From CAVZVZ01 sp963778895 (GTDB lineage Bacteria > Actinomycetota > Acidimicrobiia > Acidimicrobiales > Acidimicrobilacustridaceae), in NCBI GenBank assembly GCA_963778895.1, contig CAVZVZ010000005.1, positions 248,001 through 312,000 of the forward strand: a stretch of DNA of 64,000 nucleotides, written 5' to 3'. Under the pieces are notes generated by a model. It did no database searches and was not told where the DNA came from. It was given only the letters and a program-made list of their open reading frames with translations. The translations under genes and the position numbers were made by a program. Positions 9,551 through 18,827 of this stretch are shown piece by piece; position 1 is the first letter of the stretch, and every line of letters starts with the position of its first letter.

Positions 9551-11720
9551 ATGTTTGGTTCACATTGGCTCTTCCGTGCCAGTCGCGGCTTGGTCCTGGT
9601 GGCTGTTGTTTCGCTAGTTGCATCGGGTTGTCAGTGGCTGTCGTTCCGGGGTGGTCCGGCTCGCACGGGCCAGAGTTCTGGGATCAATACGACGAACCTC
9701 TGGTATCTGGGCGAGGCGTGGAACGCTTCGACCGGAGGTGCAGTCGAATCGTCACCGGCGGTCGACCAGGCCCGCCACGCGGTCTATGTCGGCTCCGACG
9801 ATAGGTATCTCCACGCCTACAATTCGGTCGACGGTACGCCTTTGTTCATTGGGTACGTCAACGGCGGCGCGGTGCGCTCGTCACCGACGATCGCCGGCGA
9901 CCGCGTGTATGTCGGCTCCGACGATGGCGGCGTCTACGGCTTTGACGCGAACGGAGTCAACGGTTGTGGGGGTGAGCCCGGTCAGCTCTGGATCTGTGGG
10001 TCTGTGTTCACCGTTAAGACCGGCGGTGCCGTTCGGTCATCCCCAGCGGTGGTCGGCAACGTTGTCTATGTAGGCTCGACCGATGGCACGCTGTACGCCT
10101 ATGACGCCACATGGGGCGGACTGCCCATCTGGACTGCCGCGCGCCGCCTGTGTCGGCACGCCGGCAGCCACGTGCGCGATGGGCACACCAAGCGTCGTCA
10201 ACGGAGTCGTCTATGTAGGCTCGGATGAAGGCAACGGGCTCAGCGAAACGGGTGCGCTCTATGCCTTCGATGCCGCTACCGGTGCATCGTTGTGGACAGC
10301 CCAGCCCGGGATCGTGCAGTCCGCCGTCGCTGTGGCCGATGACAGGGTCTACGTGAGCGCGGCGACCATCACTCAGGTCACCCCCGAGGTGGTGACCGAC
10401 ACGCTGTACGTCTACGACACAACGTCCGGTAACGAGGTCATGGTCGCGACGATCGGTTCCGGCCGGGGCCTCGCATCACCGACCATCATCCCGAACGCCA
10501 ACTACTCCGACGGTCTCGTGTCCGTTCCTGCCGCCGACGGTCTCGGGGGCGTGTTTGACGCGGCAGGATCGGTCGATTGCTCCGGTATCCCCGCGGTGTG
10601 CGCACCCATTTGGGCCACCCGGTCAACCCCACCCGTGATCTCATCGAGTGCGGTGGCCAACGGCATCGTGTTCGCCAGCGGCGCCAACGGGAATCTCGAC
10701 ATGTACAGCGCCGTCGGCGACAGCTGGTGCCAACCCCTCCCCGACCTCTGCCAGCCCACGCGAAGTCTGCCCCTCGGCGCACCCTCACGTTCGTCGCCCG
10801 CCGTCGCCGGCGGATGGGTCTACGTCGGCACTGACGACGGCCGACTCCACGCCTTCCACAACCTACCCGGGGCCGGTATGACCGTTGCCGGCGGCAACGG
10901 CGGAGGGCCGGCCGCCAAGCAGCTCAGTTCGCCGCAGGGAGTGACGGTTGATGGCGACGGCAACGTGTACGTGGCCGACTACGGAAACTCTCGAGTGCAA
11001 CGCTGGGCGCCAGGGGCAGCCAGGGGGGTGACCGTCGCTGGCGGCAACGGTTATGGGAGCGACGCCAACCAGCTTCGGACGCCATGGGGAGTCGCGGTTG
11101 ATGGCGACGGCAACGTGTACGTGGTCGATATGGAGAACGCAAGGGTGCAACGCTGGGCGCCGGGAGCCACCAGTGGCGTGACCGTCGCCGGCGGCAACGG
11201 CTCCGGGCCGGGCGCTAACCAACTTCAGTCCCCGATCGCTTTGGCGTTGGACAGCAACAACAACTTGTACGTGGGCGACTTCGGAAATAATCGGGTGCAA
11301 CTCTGGGCGCATGAGGCAACGAGTGGGGTCACCGTGGCCGGCGGCGGCGCCCCCTATGGCGTGGCGCTAGACCGCGACGGCAACCTGTACGTAGCCGACT
11401 GGGGAAACAGTGAGGTGCAACGCTGGGCGCCTGGGGCCACCAACGGGGTCACCGTTGCCGTCGGCGGTTATCCGCAAGGAGTGGCCGTGGACAGCAGCGG
11501 CAACCTGTACGTGTCTGACGCCTACTACCAGCGCGTGCAACGCTGGGCACCGGGCGCCACAAGCGGAGTTACCGTTGCCGGCGGCAACGGCGGAGGGCCG
11601 TCCGCCAATCAGCTCAATTCGCCAAACGGGCTCGCGGTGGACAACAGCGGCAACCTCTACGTCGCTGACGTGAACAACTCACGAGTACAACGGTTTGCGC
11701 TTCCCCTGGCCGCCAACTAA
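9551..11720 (+). CDS. lipoprotein with PQQ-type and NHL-type propellers (one frameshift)
   Basis: Starts at ATG 9551 with a strong ribosome site (GGGAGG) and a lipoprotein signal peptide whose lipobox reads LVASGC near residue 26. Residues 30-440 contain PQQ-like propeller blades with repeated VYVGS(D/T)DG and LYAYD motifs. Residues 445-722 carry about six NHL-type repeats (GVAVDGDGNVYVAD, then RVQRWAPGA). One +1 break near 10140 splits the frame; dropping one base gives 722 residues. Such propellers usually mediate protein or ligand binding at the cell surface; there are no catalytic residues to point at. The gene is the only sizeable cargo between the broken and intact tRNA-Pro copies, so it may have arrived on that element. 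Confidence 0.8.
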
Positions 11721-11792
11721 GCACCCAGCCTGCACGAGATGCTCCAACTCAATCTCCGAGCTGCTCGTGATCTGACCGAAACTCGGGTCCGC

Positions 11793-12080
11793 TTACGTCC
11801 AGGAGCCAGGCTGACGGCCACGTTGGTCTTCAAAACGGCGTCGTGCCAGCCGGTCCCCTGGTGACAGGCGGCGGTGGGCGTTGCGGGCTCGTTCGTCGGC
11901 GGCAAGCTGTCTCGGCTGCACCACGCGGCGGGGCGCATGAGGTCGCCTTCGTTGCCTGCGGCGAGCCATTGGTGGGCGAAGGTATGGCGAAGTCGGTGAG
12001 CGTGCACGTGGCCGGTGCCCGCCTCCGAGCCCCCAGGCGACCAAACACCGTCCACGCAGCTTCCTGATTCCAAGTCGGAT
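11793..12080 (-). pseudogene. tyrosine recombinase (phage-type integrase) C-terminal remnant
   Basis: The reverse strand encodes the box II region of a tyrosine recombinase (HRLRHTFAHQWLAAG, with the catalytic Arg and His), followed by the usual DLMR helix. In a second frame comes the characteristic tail AADERARNAHRRLSPGDRL, ending at TAA 11793. The segment that should hold the catalytic tyrosine (normally an RYG motif just before AADERA) is missing, so a small deletion lies at the frame junction. No N-terminal half is recognisable upstream. It lies about 310 bp before the intact tRNA-Pro, the usual place for an integrase of a tRNA-targeting element. It is non-functional as read. Confidence 0.75.
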
Positions 12081-12104
12081 CGATGAATGACTGCTTCGGC
12101 TCCG

Positions 12105-12272
12105 TCAATCCCCGAACGCCCACCGTAGGTACGACCTCCGGTCGCAGGTGAGCAAGTCCCTGAGCTGATAAATGGCCTCCCGTAGGTGGCGCAAGTCTTC
12201 GGACCCTTCCCCGAAGCGCACAAGTAGCGTTCGAGGGTAGGCGAGGGCGTCGTAGTCGGCCGGTAGGGTCAT
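12105..12272 (-). CDS. small unknown protein in element remnant
   Basis: A 55-residue frame from ATG 12272 to TGA 12105, too short for ordinary ORF lists. It encodes a charged, helical sequence (MTLPADYDALAYPRTLL, then EDLRHLREAIYQLRDLL). No family is recognised. It lies between the integrase remnant and tRNA-Pro and resembles the weak frame at 8866-9151. It could be an excisionase-like or structural leftover, but nothing in the sequence proves that. Confidence 0.3.
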   Translation of the reverse strand: MTLPADYDALAYPRTLLVRFGEGSEDLRHLREAIYQLRDLLTCDRRSYLRWAFGD

Positions 12273-12392
12273 GAGCCGATCGTCCGCCGAGGAGGCCGAA
12301 ACGAAGCAGACGAGTCATCAGCTATTCGAGCGCTGTGTAGGGACGCCACGAACGCGAGATACCGGCAAACCGCAGCTCAACAACAGTAATCA

Positions 12393-12470
12393 CGGGGAGT
12401 AGCGCAGCTTGGTTAGCGCGCCTGCTTTGGGAGCAGGAGGCCGGGAGTTCGAATCTCCCCTCCCCGACCA
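12393..12470 (+). tRNA. tRNA-Pro (TGG)
   Basis: Complete cloverleaf: acceptor CGGGGAG pairs with CTCCCCG, anticodon loop TTTGGGA gives TGG, T-stem GGGAG/CTCCC, encoded CCA at the 3' end. Its first 44 nt are partly duplicated at 9273-9316. Confidence 0.96.
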
Positions 12471-12599
12471 TCTTCAGTCGTCGTCGAAAATGGCGGTTGC
12501 TCCGGTTCGCCGCTCGGGCGCGGTCGTCCGTGCGGGTCAACTACAGCGATCGGAACGTTGCCGAAGGTGGTTCAGTCGGCCGCTACGGTGTAGCGACCC

Positions 12600-12670
12600 G
12601 CGGGTGTAGCTCAATGGCAGAGTCCCAGCCTTCCAAGCTGGTAATGCCGGTTCGACTCCGGTCACCCGCT
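12600..12670 (+). tRNA. tRNA-Gly (TCC)
   Basis: Acceptor GCGGGTG pairs with CACCCGC; anticodon loop CTTCCAA gives TCC; T-loop TTCGACT. CCA is not encoded. It lies 129 bp after tRNA-Pro; the spacer holds nothing recognisable. Confidence 0.95.
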
Positions 12671-12761
12671 CTAGCCGGTCGGCCGACGCCCTCGGAGGTG
12701 CGTAACGAAGTCCGCACGCTCGACGCCATCAGCCCGATGCGACGTTACGTAGGATTGTGAG

Positions 12762-13028
12762 GTGGCTTCCAAACCCGGCGCGACGGCTCTCGAGGTCGTG
12801 TCCTTCGTCGTCGGCGCCGCGATCCTTCTCTTCGCCGGGCTGGCGTACATCGGCTACAGCATCGCGGGAAGCAACGACCTGGCGGGGCTCTTGAGCGTCG
12901 AGATACCTGCGTGCCTGATCGCCATCGTGTTCCTGGTTCTGGGGCGAGCCGTCATGCGTGGCGCGGGGAGCGCTACGCCGCGGACCGGGCCTCGTCCGCC
13001 CCCGCCAGGGAACCCCGGGCCGAGTTGA
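12762..13028 (+). CDS. small two-helix membrane protein, unknown
   Basis: An 88-residue protein from GTG 12762. It has two hydrophobic segments (about residues 8-34 and 46-64) separated by a short polar loop, and a Pro/Arg-rich tail. No family recognised. It follows tRNA-Gly in the same direction. Confidence 0.5.
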   Translation: MASKPGATALEVVSFVVGAAILLFAGLAYIGYSIAGSNDLAGLLSVEIPACLIAIVFLVLGRAVMRGAGSATPRTGPRPPPPGNPGPS

Positions 13029-13046
13029 GCGGTACAGTCCCGTCTT

Positions 13047-13214
13047 GTGCCCGACCACCAACTGAACGCCCAGGGCGACCGCGCTGACCTGGAACGGCAA
13101 CACGTGGACCGAGATCGGTTGGCCGGCCTCTATAGCGACGCTGCGGGCCGGCGAGAGCGGCGGGTGGGTCCGCTTCGGCGTCTGTGGGCGCGCTTGACGC
13201 GTCGACGGACGTAG
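13047..13214 (+). CDS. possible small basic protein
   Basis: A 55-residue frame from GTG 13047 to TAG 13214, rich in Arg, Asp and Leu, with a strongly basic C-terminus (RRLWARLTRRRT). The ribosome site is weak and no family is recognised. It could be spurious in this GC-rich DNA. Confidence 0.3.
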   Translation: MPDHQLNAQGDRADLERQHVDRDRLAGLYSDAAGRRERRVGPLRRLWARLTRRRT

Positions 13215-13241
13215 CGCTGGTCCCTTCGGTTCTGTTTGTCC

Positions 13242-14852
13242 TTACTGACAGAAACGGAACGGACCGGGCGCGGCCGCGCTCACCTCGAAGCGCAACGATG
13301 GCACCTGGACCGTCAGGAACTGACCACTCCACAACGTGGAGTACGTGATGAGCGGTCCCGCCGGCCGGCCGTTCTCGTCGAGCGGGACGACGTGGATGTT
13401 CTTGTCGAACCCGAAGTGGTCACCGCGGCGGCCATCGATCACGATCGGTTGCTCGTAGGTCCCGCACGTCACCTCAGGTGGCATCGGTTCGCCGCCCCCG
13501 CTCTGGCTCAGCCGCAACTTCGTCGCGGCGACCGCAGCTTGCACCGGGTCGATCACCGGCTCGGGCGGTAGGCGACCGTCCGCTTTGGCTGAGCGCAGGA
13601 ACCCGACCGTCACCTCCGCACCGCGCAGCTGATTGGGGTCGGGATAGACGTCCGCCGGTACTTGATCGACGACGGGCGAGTAGGCCGCCGCAAGCATCGC
13701 GCTCTTCGAGATCTGCATGAAGCTCGCCACGTCGTTCGAGTTCGTGCCGAGCGAGTTGATCGAACGCGGGACGCCGATGACGAACAGCGCGAGCAGGAAC
13801 GGCGCCGTCACGCGCCACCGCTCGATGAAGGCGTATGTCGCGACTCCGAGTGCCGGAAGGATCATGGGCGCCGTCCAACCGATGTATCGGCTCGCATCCG
13901 GCGCGGCGAGGAGCAGCCGCTGCGTGCTCGTGACGACGAAGAACAAGCCCGCACCCACCAACAGGGCACCGACCGCGGGGGCCCGGCGGCGAAGCGTTGG
14001 GCGGTCGAGTTTCGTCCAGGCCAGTACGAGGCCGGCGACGAGGAGCACCCCCAGCAAGACCGCTACGACGGGATAACCACCGATCGACCGGAACACCGCG
14101 GACCAGCCGGTCGACAGCCAATAGCGCATCGTCGAAAGGTCGAATTGCGCGCCGGAATCCTCCTTGCCCCACACGAGGAACCAGAGGATCCAGACGATCC
14201 CCAGCGGAACCGTGTTGAACGCCGCGGCGCGCCAGCCTCTGCGAACCAACGTCGACAATCCGACGACCATGACCATGATCGGCCCCAGTCCAGAGGACGA
14301 GATCGCAGCGAGGCCGGCCAGCAATGCGAACACGTCCCGCTTGTCGATCGGGCCGTCATGATCGGCCAGGATCAGTTGGACGAAGCCGAAGACGAGCGTG
14401 AGCATCGGCCCCATCATGATGATGAGCAACATCGACTCATCGGCGGCACCGAGGAGAACGAAGCTGCCCGCCACGATCGTTGCGGTCCATGGGCCGACCC
14501 CGGCGCGTCGCATCACCACTCGAGCCAGCGCCGCGAGGGCGATGTGGAGCCCGACCACGATCGCCTGGTACGGCAGATAGCTCCGGATGCCGACCAGACG
14601 GAACAGGATCTGATTGATGAGCGTCGGCCAAAGGAGCCAATGCCGGTTCTGAGGACGCATCCAACTCGAAGGGTGCGAAAGGCTGCGTTGGACGATCAGA
14701 CCCCAATCATCGCCGGCAAACCAATAGTTGCGGCCGTAGTGGAGGAGCAGCAACCCGAACGCCACTGCGAGGTAGAGGCCAAAGGCGATGGCCGCCCACC
14801 GGGCCGAGGCGCCACCTCGCGTATCCGCCGTCTCCTTCGCCGGTGGCTCCAT
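13242..14852 (-). CDS. polytopic membrane protein, glycosyltransferase GT-C-like
   Basis: A protein of about 536 residues. I place the start at ATG 14852 because the open frame upstream overlaps the divergent DoxX-like gene and loses membrane character. It has about ten hydrophobic segments over residues 18-405, then a soluble C-terminal domain. The first loop contains a GDDW motif just after the first membrane helix, in the position where GT-C fold enzymes carry their catalytic acidic residue; this supports a lipid-linked sugar transferase, but the assignment is inference. The C-terminal domain has paired cysteines (TCGTY and the terminal RFCQ). It is divergent from the DoxX-like gene. Confidence 0.6.
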   Translation of the reverse strand: MEPPAKETADTRGGASARWAAIAFGLYLAVAFGLLLLHYGRNYWFAGDDWGLIVQRSLSHPSSWMRPQNRHWLLWPTLINQILFRLVGIRSYLPYQAIVVGLHIALAALARVVMRRAGVGPWTATIVAGSFVLLGAADESMLLIIMMGPMLTLVFGFVQLILADHDGPIDKRDVFALLAGLAAISSSGLGPIMVMVVGLSTLVRRGWRAAAFNTVPLGIVWILWFLVWGKEDSGAQFDLSTMRYWLSTGWSAVFRSIGGYPVVAVLLGVLLVAGLVLAWTKLDRPTLRRRAPAVGALLVGAGLFFVVTSTQRLLLAAPDASRYIGWTAPMILPALGVATYAFIERWRVTAPFLLALFVIGVPRSINSLGTNSNDVASFMQISKSAMLAAAYSPVVDQVPADVYPDPNQLRGAEVTVGFLRSAKADGRLPPEPVIDPVQAAVAATKLRLSQSGGGEPMPPEVTCGTYEQPIVIDGRRGDHFGFDKNIHVVPLDENGRPAGPLITYSTLWSGQFLTVQVPSLRFEVSAAAPGPFRFCQ

Positions 14853-14915
14853 AGGAGCGGCGAGCCTACGCGAGCACCATGGCACTCCGGTCCTCGCGCG
14901 CGTACGGTCGCGGTC

Positions 14916-15302
14916 GTGCCAGCCAAACCACCCAGCCGGGCCGCCCGTTACGTGATGGCCGCGACGTTCCTCGGCGCAGGGGTCACACACTTCACCTCGC
15001 CCGACTTCTTCGAAGCCATCGTGCCCGAGGAGCTCCCCGGGAAACGTGAGCTGGTCTACGGAACCGGCGTGGCCGAGATCCTCGGCGGCGCAGCGCTCCT
15101 CGCTCGTCCGAACCGCAAGCTCGGTTGGCTGCTGATCGGCTTGCTGCTGTTCGTGTTCCCGGCCAACCTCAACCAGGCCTTCCGCGGCGCGCACTCGGCA
15201 TCGATGCCGGAACCACCGCGCTGGGTGTTGTTCGCCCGTCTGCCGCTGCAAGCCGTGATGATCTGGTTGGTACTCGCCGCGACGCGTCCCAGTGACCGAT
15301 GA
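14916..15302 (+). CDS. DoxX-like small membrane protein
   Basis: A protein of 128 residues from GTG 14916. It has four predicted membrane helices and the DoxX/DoxD-like pattern (an early GAGVTHF motif, a GVAEILGGAALL helix, then LLIGLLLFVFPAN). Members of this group are usually quinone-associated or uncharacterised membrane proteins. The stop overlaps the start of the next gene by 4 bp (ATGA), so the two are translationally coupled. The very long forward frame reaching upstream to 13662 is antisense to the membrane gene and is not part of this protein. Confidence 0.75.
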   Translation: MPAKPPSRAARYVMAATFLGAGVTHFTSPDFFEAIVPEELPGKRELVYGTGVAEILGGAALLARPNRKLGWLLIGLLLFVFPANLNQAFRGAHSASMPEPPRWVLFARLPLQAVMIWLVLAATRPSDR

Positions 15303-15680
15303 GCCGGTTCTTCCCGTACGACTTCGACAAGCGGTTCGCCGCGATGTGGATGGCGTTCGGCGCCAGGCCGTCACGTGACGGTGTCACACTCACCGACGAC
15401 GGCCGCCTCAAGGCCACGTTCGGCTTCTTCCATGTCGAGACAGCGAATCGACAACGTCGAGGACGCGCACATCACCCGCGACTACCGCTGGTGGACCGCT
15501 ATCGGGGTCCGTGGTTCGATGGCCGACGACGGCCTGACGTTCGGCACCAACTCGCGGGGCGGTGTCTGCGTGCACTTCCGCGAACCCGTCAAGCGCGCCA
15601 TCGGCTTCCGCGACCACTCGGCCCTGACGGTCACGGTTGCGGACCTCGACGGCCTCGAACGCGCGCTGACCACCAGCTGA
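15299..15680 (+). CDS. conserved hypothetical protein (one frameshift)
   Basis: Coupled to the DoxX-like gene by an ATGA overlap. Reading through one +1 break near 15440 gives 126 residues: MSRFFPYDFDKRF..., a GFFHVET strand, a TRDYRWWTAIG segment and a C-terminal HSALTVTVADLDGLERAL helix. The pattern is that of a short alpha/beta protein found in actinobacteria with no assigned function. It has no signal peptide or membrane segment, so it is probably cytoplasmic. Confidence 0.6.
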
Positions 15681-15717
15681 GGTAGTGGCCGGGTCGCGAA
15701 CGCGCGAGCATGCATCG

Positions 15718-16725
15718 ATGCGCGCTGCGATCCTCCAACAACCCGGTGAACCGCTTGCGATCACCGATCAGCCCGACCCCACGCTGGCCGCGGGCGAGCT
15801 CCTGCTCCGGGTCGACGCCTGCGGGATCTGCGGCTCCGATCTCCATGTCAGCGACGCCTATCCCCTCCCCGGCCTGGTGCTCGGCCACGAGTTCTGCGGC
15901 ACCGTCGAGGAGATCGCGAGCGAGGTGACCGGATTCGAGGTCGGTGACCGGGTCGCAGGTTTGTCGCTCACCACCTGTGGCCACTGCGCGGCGTGCCTGT
16001 CGGGACGGCCACGCAAGTGCCCGTCAGCGGTGATGATCGGTATGGAGCGACCGGGCGCCTTCGCCGAGTACCTCACCATGCCGGCGCGGGACGTCTACCG
16101 CTTGCCGAACACGCTCGACCCGCGCCATGGCGCGTTGATCGAACCGCTCGCGGTCGCCCTGCACACCGTCGATCGGGCCTCGCTCGAGCCCGGCGACGAC
16201 GTGCTCGTGATCGGTGGCGGACCCGTCGGTCTCGCGGTGGCCATGTGGGCCCGACAACTCGGCGCCCGCGAGGTGGTCGTCAGCGATCCCGTCGACCAAC
16301 GACGGGCGTTGGCCGAGAAGCTCGGCGCGAGCACCACGGTCGATCCCACGAAGGACGATCTCGGCGATGCCTTCGAACGCGTCACCGGAACGCGACCCGG
16401 CGTCGTCATCGAGTGCGTGGGCATCCCGGGGATGATCCAACACGCCGTCGATGTCGCGTCGACCGATGCCACCGTCGTGATCGCAGGCGTGTGCATGGCA
16501 CCCGACTCGTTGATGCCGCTGATCCCGATGATGAAGGAGCTCGACGTCCGCTTCGCGTTCTACTACCGGGCGCGGGACTACACCACCGCGATCTCCATGA
16601 TCGATCGTGAGCGAATCGATCCACTGCCTCTCGTCACGTCGGAGATCACCCTCGACGAGCTACCCGAGCGCTTCCAACAACTGAAGTCACCCAGCGTCGA
16701 CTGCAAGGTGCTGATCCGGCCGTAG
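15718..16725 (+). CDS. zinc-dependent alcohol dehydrogenase family protein
   Basis: A 335-residue medium-chain dehydrogenase. The start is ATG 15718, giving the standard MRAA...QQPGEPL opening; an upstream GTG at 15685 adds 11 residues. Visible features are the catalytic-zinc motif (CGICGSDLH, then GHEFCG), the structural-zinc cysteines (CGHCAACLSGRPRKC), and the nucleotide fold motif VIGGGPVGLAVAMWA near residue 165. It should oxidise an alcohol or reduce a carbonyl using NAD(P); the substrate is not evident. It ends just before the convergent MFS gene. Confidence 0.88.
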   Translation: MRAAILQQPGEPLAITDQPDPTLAAGELLLRVDACGICGSDLHVSDAYPLPGLVLGHEFCGTVEEIASEVTGFEVGDRVAGLSLTTCGHCAACLSGRPRKCPSAVMIGMERPGAFAEYLTMPARDVYRLPNTLDPRHGALIEPLAVALHTVDRASLEPGDDVLVIGGGPVGLAVAMWARQLGAREVVVSDPVDQRRALAEKLGASTTVDPTKDDLGDAFERVTGTRPGVVIECVGIPGMIQHAVDVASTDATVVIAGVCMAPDSLMPLIPMMKELDVRFAFYYRARDYTTAISMIDRERIDPLPLVTSEITLDELPERFQQLKSPSVDCKVLIRP

Positions 16726-16728
16726 CGC

Positions 16729-18125
16729 TCAGGAAGTGGTAGCCGACGCCGGGACGATGGCGCGCGCCGACGCCGGCAAGCGGGTGGCCAACGACCGCCC
16801 CACCTAGGGCAACCACGATGCTCATGCCGTAGACGAGCAATAGCGCGCTGCGCGGCAACCAGCTGACATCCTCGCCGAACGCGATCAGCGCCCCGGCCAC
16901 GCCGGTGCCGAGGGCAATGCCCAGCACGTCGCTCAGTTGCAACGCCGACGCCGCAGCACCTTCTTGGCCGACGGTCGCCTCACCCAAGACGATCAAGGAG
17001 AGCGGCGCGTAGGCCAATCCCATGCCCAGGCCGGCGACGCCCCAGCCGAAGATGCCGACCGCAGCCGGAACGCGCGACGAGACCGCGACGGCGAACACGG
17101 CCGAGCCGACGAGGATGATGAGGAAGCCGACGCGCACGAGCGAACGCGGGCCGACGCGATTGACCAATCGCTCCTGCACCCACGCCCCGGTGGTCCAGGT
17201 CAACGTCGCCGCGGTCAGGGCCAAGCCGGCGATGCCGGCACGCAAGCCGCGTACGTCGGTGAGCATCAATGGCACGTAGGCATCCGTCGCGAAGAAGGCA
17301 AAGGTGAGAACGCCACGACAGGCCACAGCGGCTGGAAGGCCGCGCGCCGCATGCAAGGTGCCCCTCGGTGTGAGCCGCCGATAGGCCGGCACCGCGAGAA
17401 CCGCACCGATGACGAACAGCGCCACGTCCGAGCACGCGCTGCTGCTCACTCAGGCCCGCCAGCAGTATCCCGGCGCCACCGGCTACGAGCAGTGCATCGA
17501 GCAAGGACGCACCGTCGCTCGGTACATCGGGTGCGGGGATCCGCCTCAACGCGACCACCGCGACGGCTCCGATACCGACGAGCAGCGGCACGAGACCGAG
17601 GAAGACCCATCGCCAGCCAGCAGTCTCACCGATGAAGCCCGACAGCGCCGGTCCGATCAGCGACGGCACGACCCATGCCGTCGACAGCAGGGCGAACATC
17701 CGCGGTCTCATCTCGGGTGCGTAGGCGCGGCCTATGCAGACGTACGCCACGGCGGGCAACGCACCGGCCCCGAGGCCCTGTAGGGCGCGACCCACGACGA
17801 GGATCAACATCGAGGGTGCCAGCCCGCCCACGATCAGCCCGACTCCGAAGAAGACCAACCCGACGGCGAACGGGATGGCGGGCAGCATGCGATCGGCGGC
17901 CCGACCGGCCAGCACGATGCCGACCAGGTTGCCGAGGAAGAACGCGCTGAAGACCCAGCCGTACAGATGAAGATCACCGAGCTCGTCCTCGACGAGGGGC
18001 ATGACCGTAGCGATCGCCAACGCTTCGAACGCGACCGTCGTGATCGTGAGCACGAGGCCCGCGGTGAGCGTGCGGCGGCCCGGCGCCCACACCCCAACTC
18101 CCCCGTTCGAACCCCCGTCGGACAT
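16729..18125 (-). CDS. MFS transporter (frameshifted)
   Basis: A drug-exporter-type major facilitator protein of about 464 residues once two +1 breaks (near 17435 and near 16770) are removed; the corrected length is divisible by three. The N-terminal half shows the 14-helix exporter pattern, with the loop motif LAGRAADRM, the GRALQGLGAGALPA helix (motif C region) and the GWRWVFLGLVP segment. The C-terminal half continues in a second frame with further helices and a GWGVAGLGMGLAYAPLSL motif. It probably uses proton motive force to export a small hydrophobic compound. It converges on the alcohol dehydrogenase, whose stop lies a few bases away. Confidence 0.75.
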
Positions 18126-18220
18126 CCGACGCAGGCTACGAGCTGGGCCCGCCCCGATGAGTTTTGGTTTCGTCCGCCGTCTCAGTAGTGACGGAGATCC
18201 GCAACCGCGAGGAGCGTCCC

Positions 18221-18817
18221 ATGTCCTTTCCCGACCTCGAGCCCGCTACCCGACAGATGGGCAAGCTGCTGGGTGAGCTGACCGACGACCAGCTCGACCA
18301 GCCCACGCCGTGCCCGGACTATCGGCTGGACGACTTGGTCGAACACGTCGGCGGGGCCGCGCTGGCGTTCACCGCGGCCGCGAACAAGGACATGGGTGAG
18401 ATGACGGCGCAGGGGCCCGCAGGCGATGGATCGCGATTGACCGACGGTTGGCGAGTGGACATCGCACGGCACATGACGGGCTTGGCCGAGGCCTGGCGAA
18501 ACCCCGACGCATGGACCGGAATGACGAGAGTGGGCGGTATCGACCTGCCCGGTGAGGTGGCCGGCCTGTTCGCGCTGGACGAGGTCGTCATCCACGGCTG
18601 GGACATCGCCGTGGCCAGCGGGCAGCCGTTCGAGTGCGAACCCGAGTTGCTCGAGGCCTTGCGCCCGCTGGTCTTGCAGTTCGCCGCGCCGGACCAACAA
18701 GCGGCACGCGACGGCCTGTTCGGTCCCGTGATCGAGGTGCCCGACGACGCGCCGCTGCTCGACCGAGTTCTGGGTCTCACCGGCCGCGACCCGGCCTGGT
18801 CACCGAAAATCAGATAA
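18221..18817 (+). CDS. TIGR03086-type mycothiol-dependent / DinB-like protein
   Basis: A 198-residue protein starting at ATG 18221 behind GGAG. It has the N-terminal four-helix mycothiol-dependent maleylpyruvate isomerase-like fold: an early TPCPDY motif, a LVEHVGGAALAF helix with its His, and an EVVIHGWDIAVASGQ helix with the second His. These positions are the metal or thiol-binding residues of the family. Enzymes of this type act on small electrophiles with mycothiol; the actual substrate is unknown. Its stop codon lies inside the palindrome that serves the toxin-antitoxin genes. Confidence 0.8.
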   Translation: MSFPDLEPATRQMGKLLGELTDDQLDQPTPCPDYRLDDLVEHVGGAALAFTAAANKDMGEMTAQGPAGDGSRLTDGWRVDIARHMTGLAEAWRNPDAWTGMTRVGGIDLPGEVAGLFALDEVVIHGWDIAVASGQPFECEPELLEALRPLVLQFAAPDQQAARDGLFGPVIEVPDDAPLLDRVLGLTGRDPAWSPKIR

Positions 18818-18823
18818 TCTGAT
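18809..18823. promoter_or_regulatory. palindromic operator of the Phd/PIN operon
   Basis: ATCAGATAATCTGAT is a perfect inverted repeat (ATCAGAT, A, ATCTGAT). It ends 5 bp before the antitoxin ATG. It contains a good -10 hexamer (GATAAT at 18813-18818) about 10 nt before the ATG, so transcription probably begins at or just before the start codon. Autorepression by the antitoxin complex is the likely use. Confidence 0.7.
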
Positions 18824-18827
18824 CTGG

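Noticed and set aside
10870..11700. Regularly spaced similar sequences that could suggest a CRISPR array
   Set aside because: The units are 117-150 bp, stay in frame and encode NHL-type propeller repeats. There are no short identical repeats with unique spacers.
12322..12540. Reverse frame over tRNA-Pro with a GEGRFELP motif
   Set aside because: This is the well-known spurious translation of the antisense strand of a tRNA gene.
13662..15302. Long forward open frame of 546 codons
   Set aside because: Only the last 387 bp (the DoxX-like gene) is coding. The rest is antisense to the membrane glycosyltransferase-like gene on the other strand, is charged and repetitive, and has no membrane or domain features.
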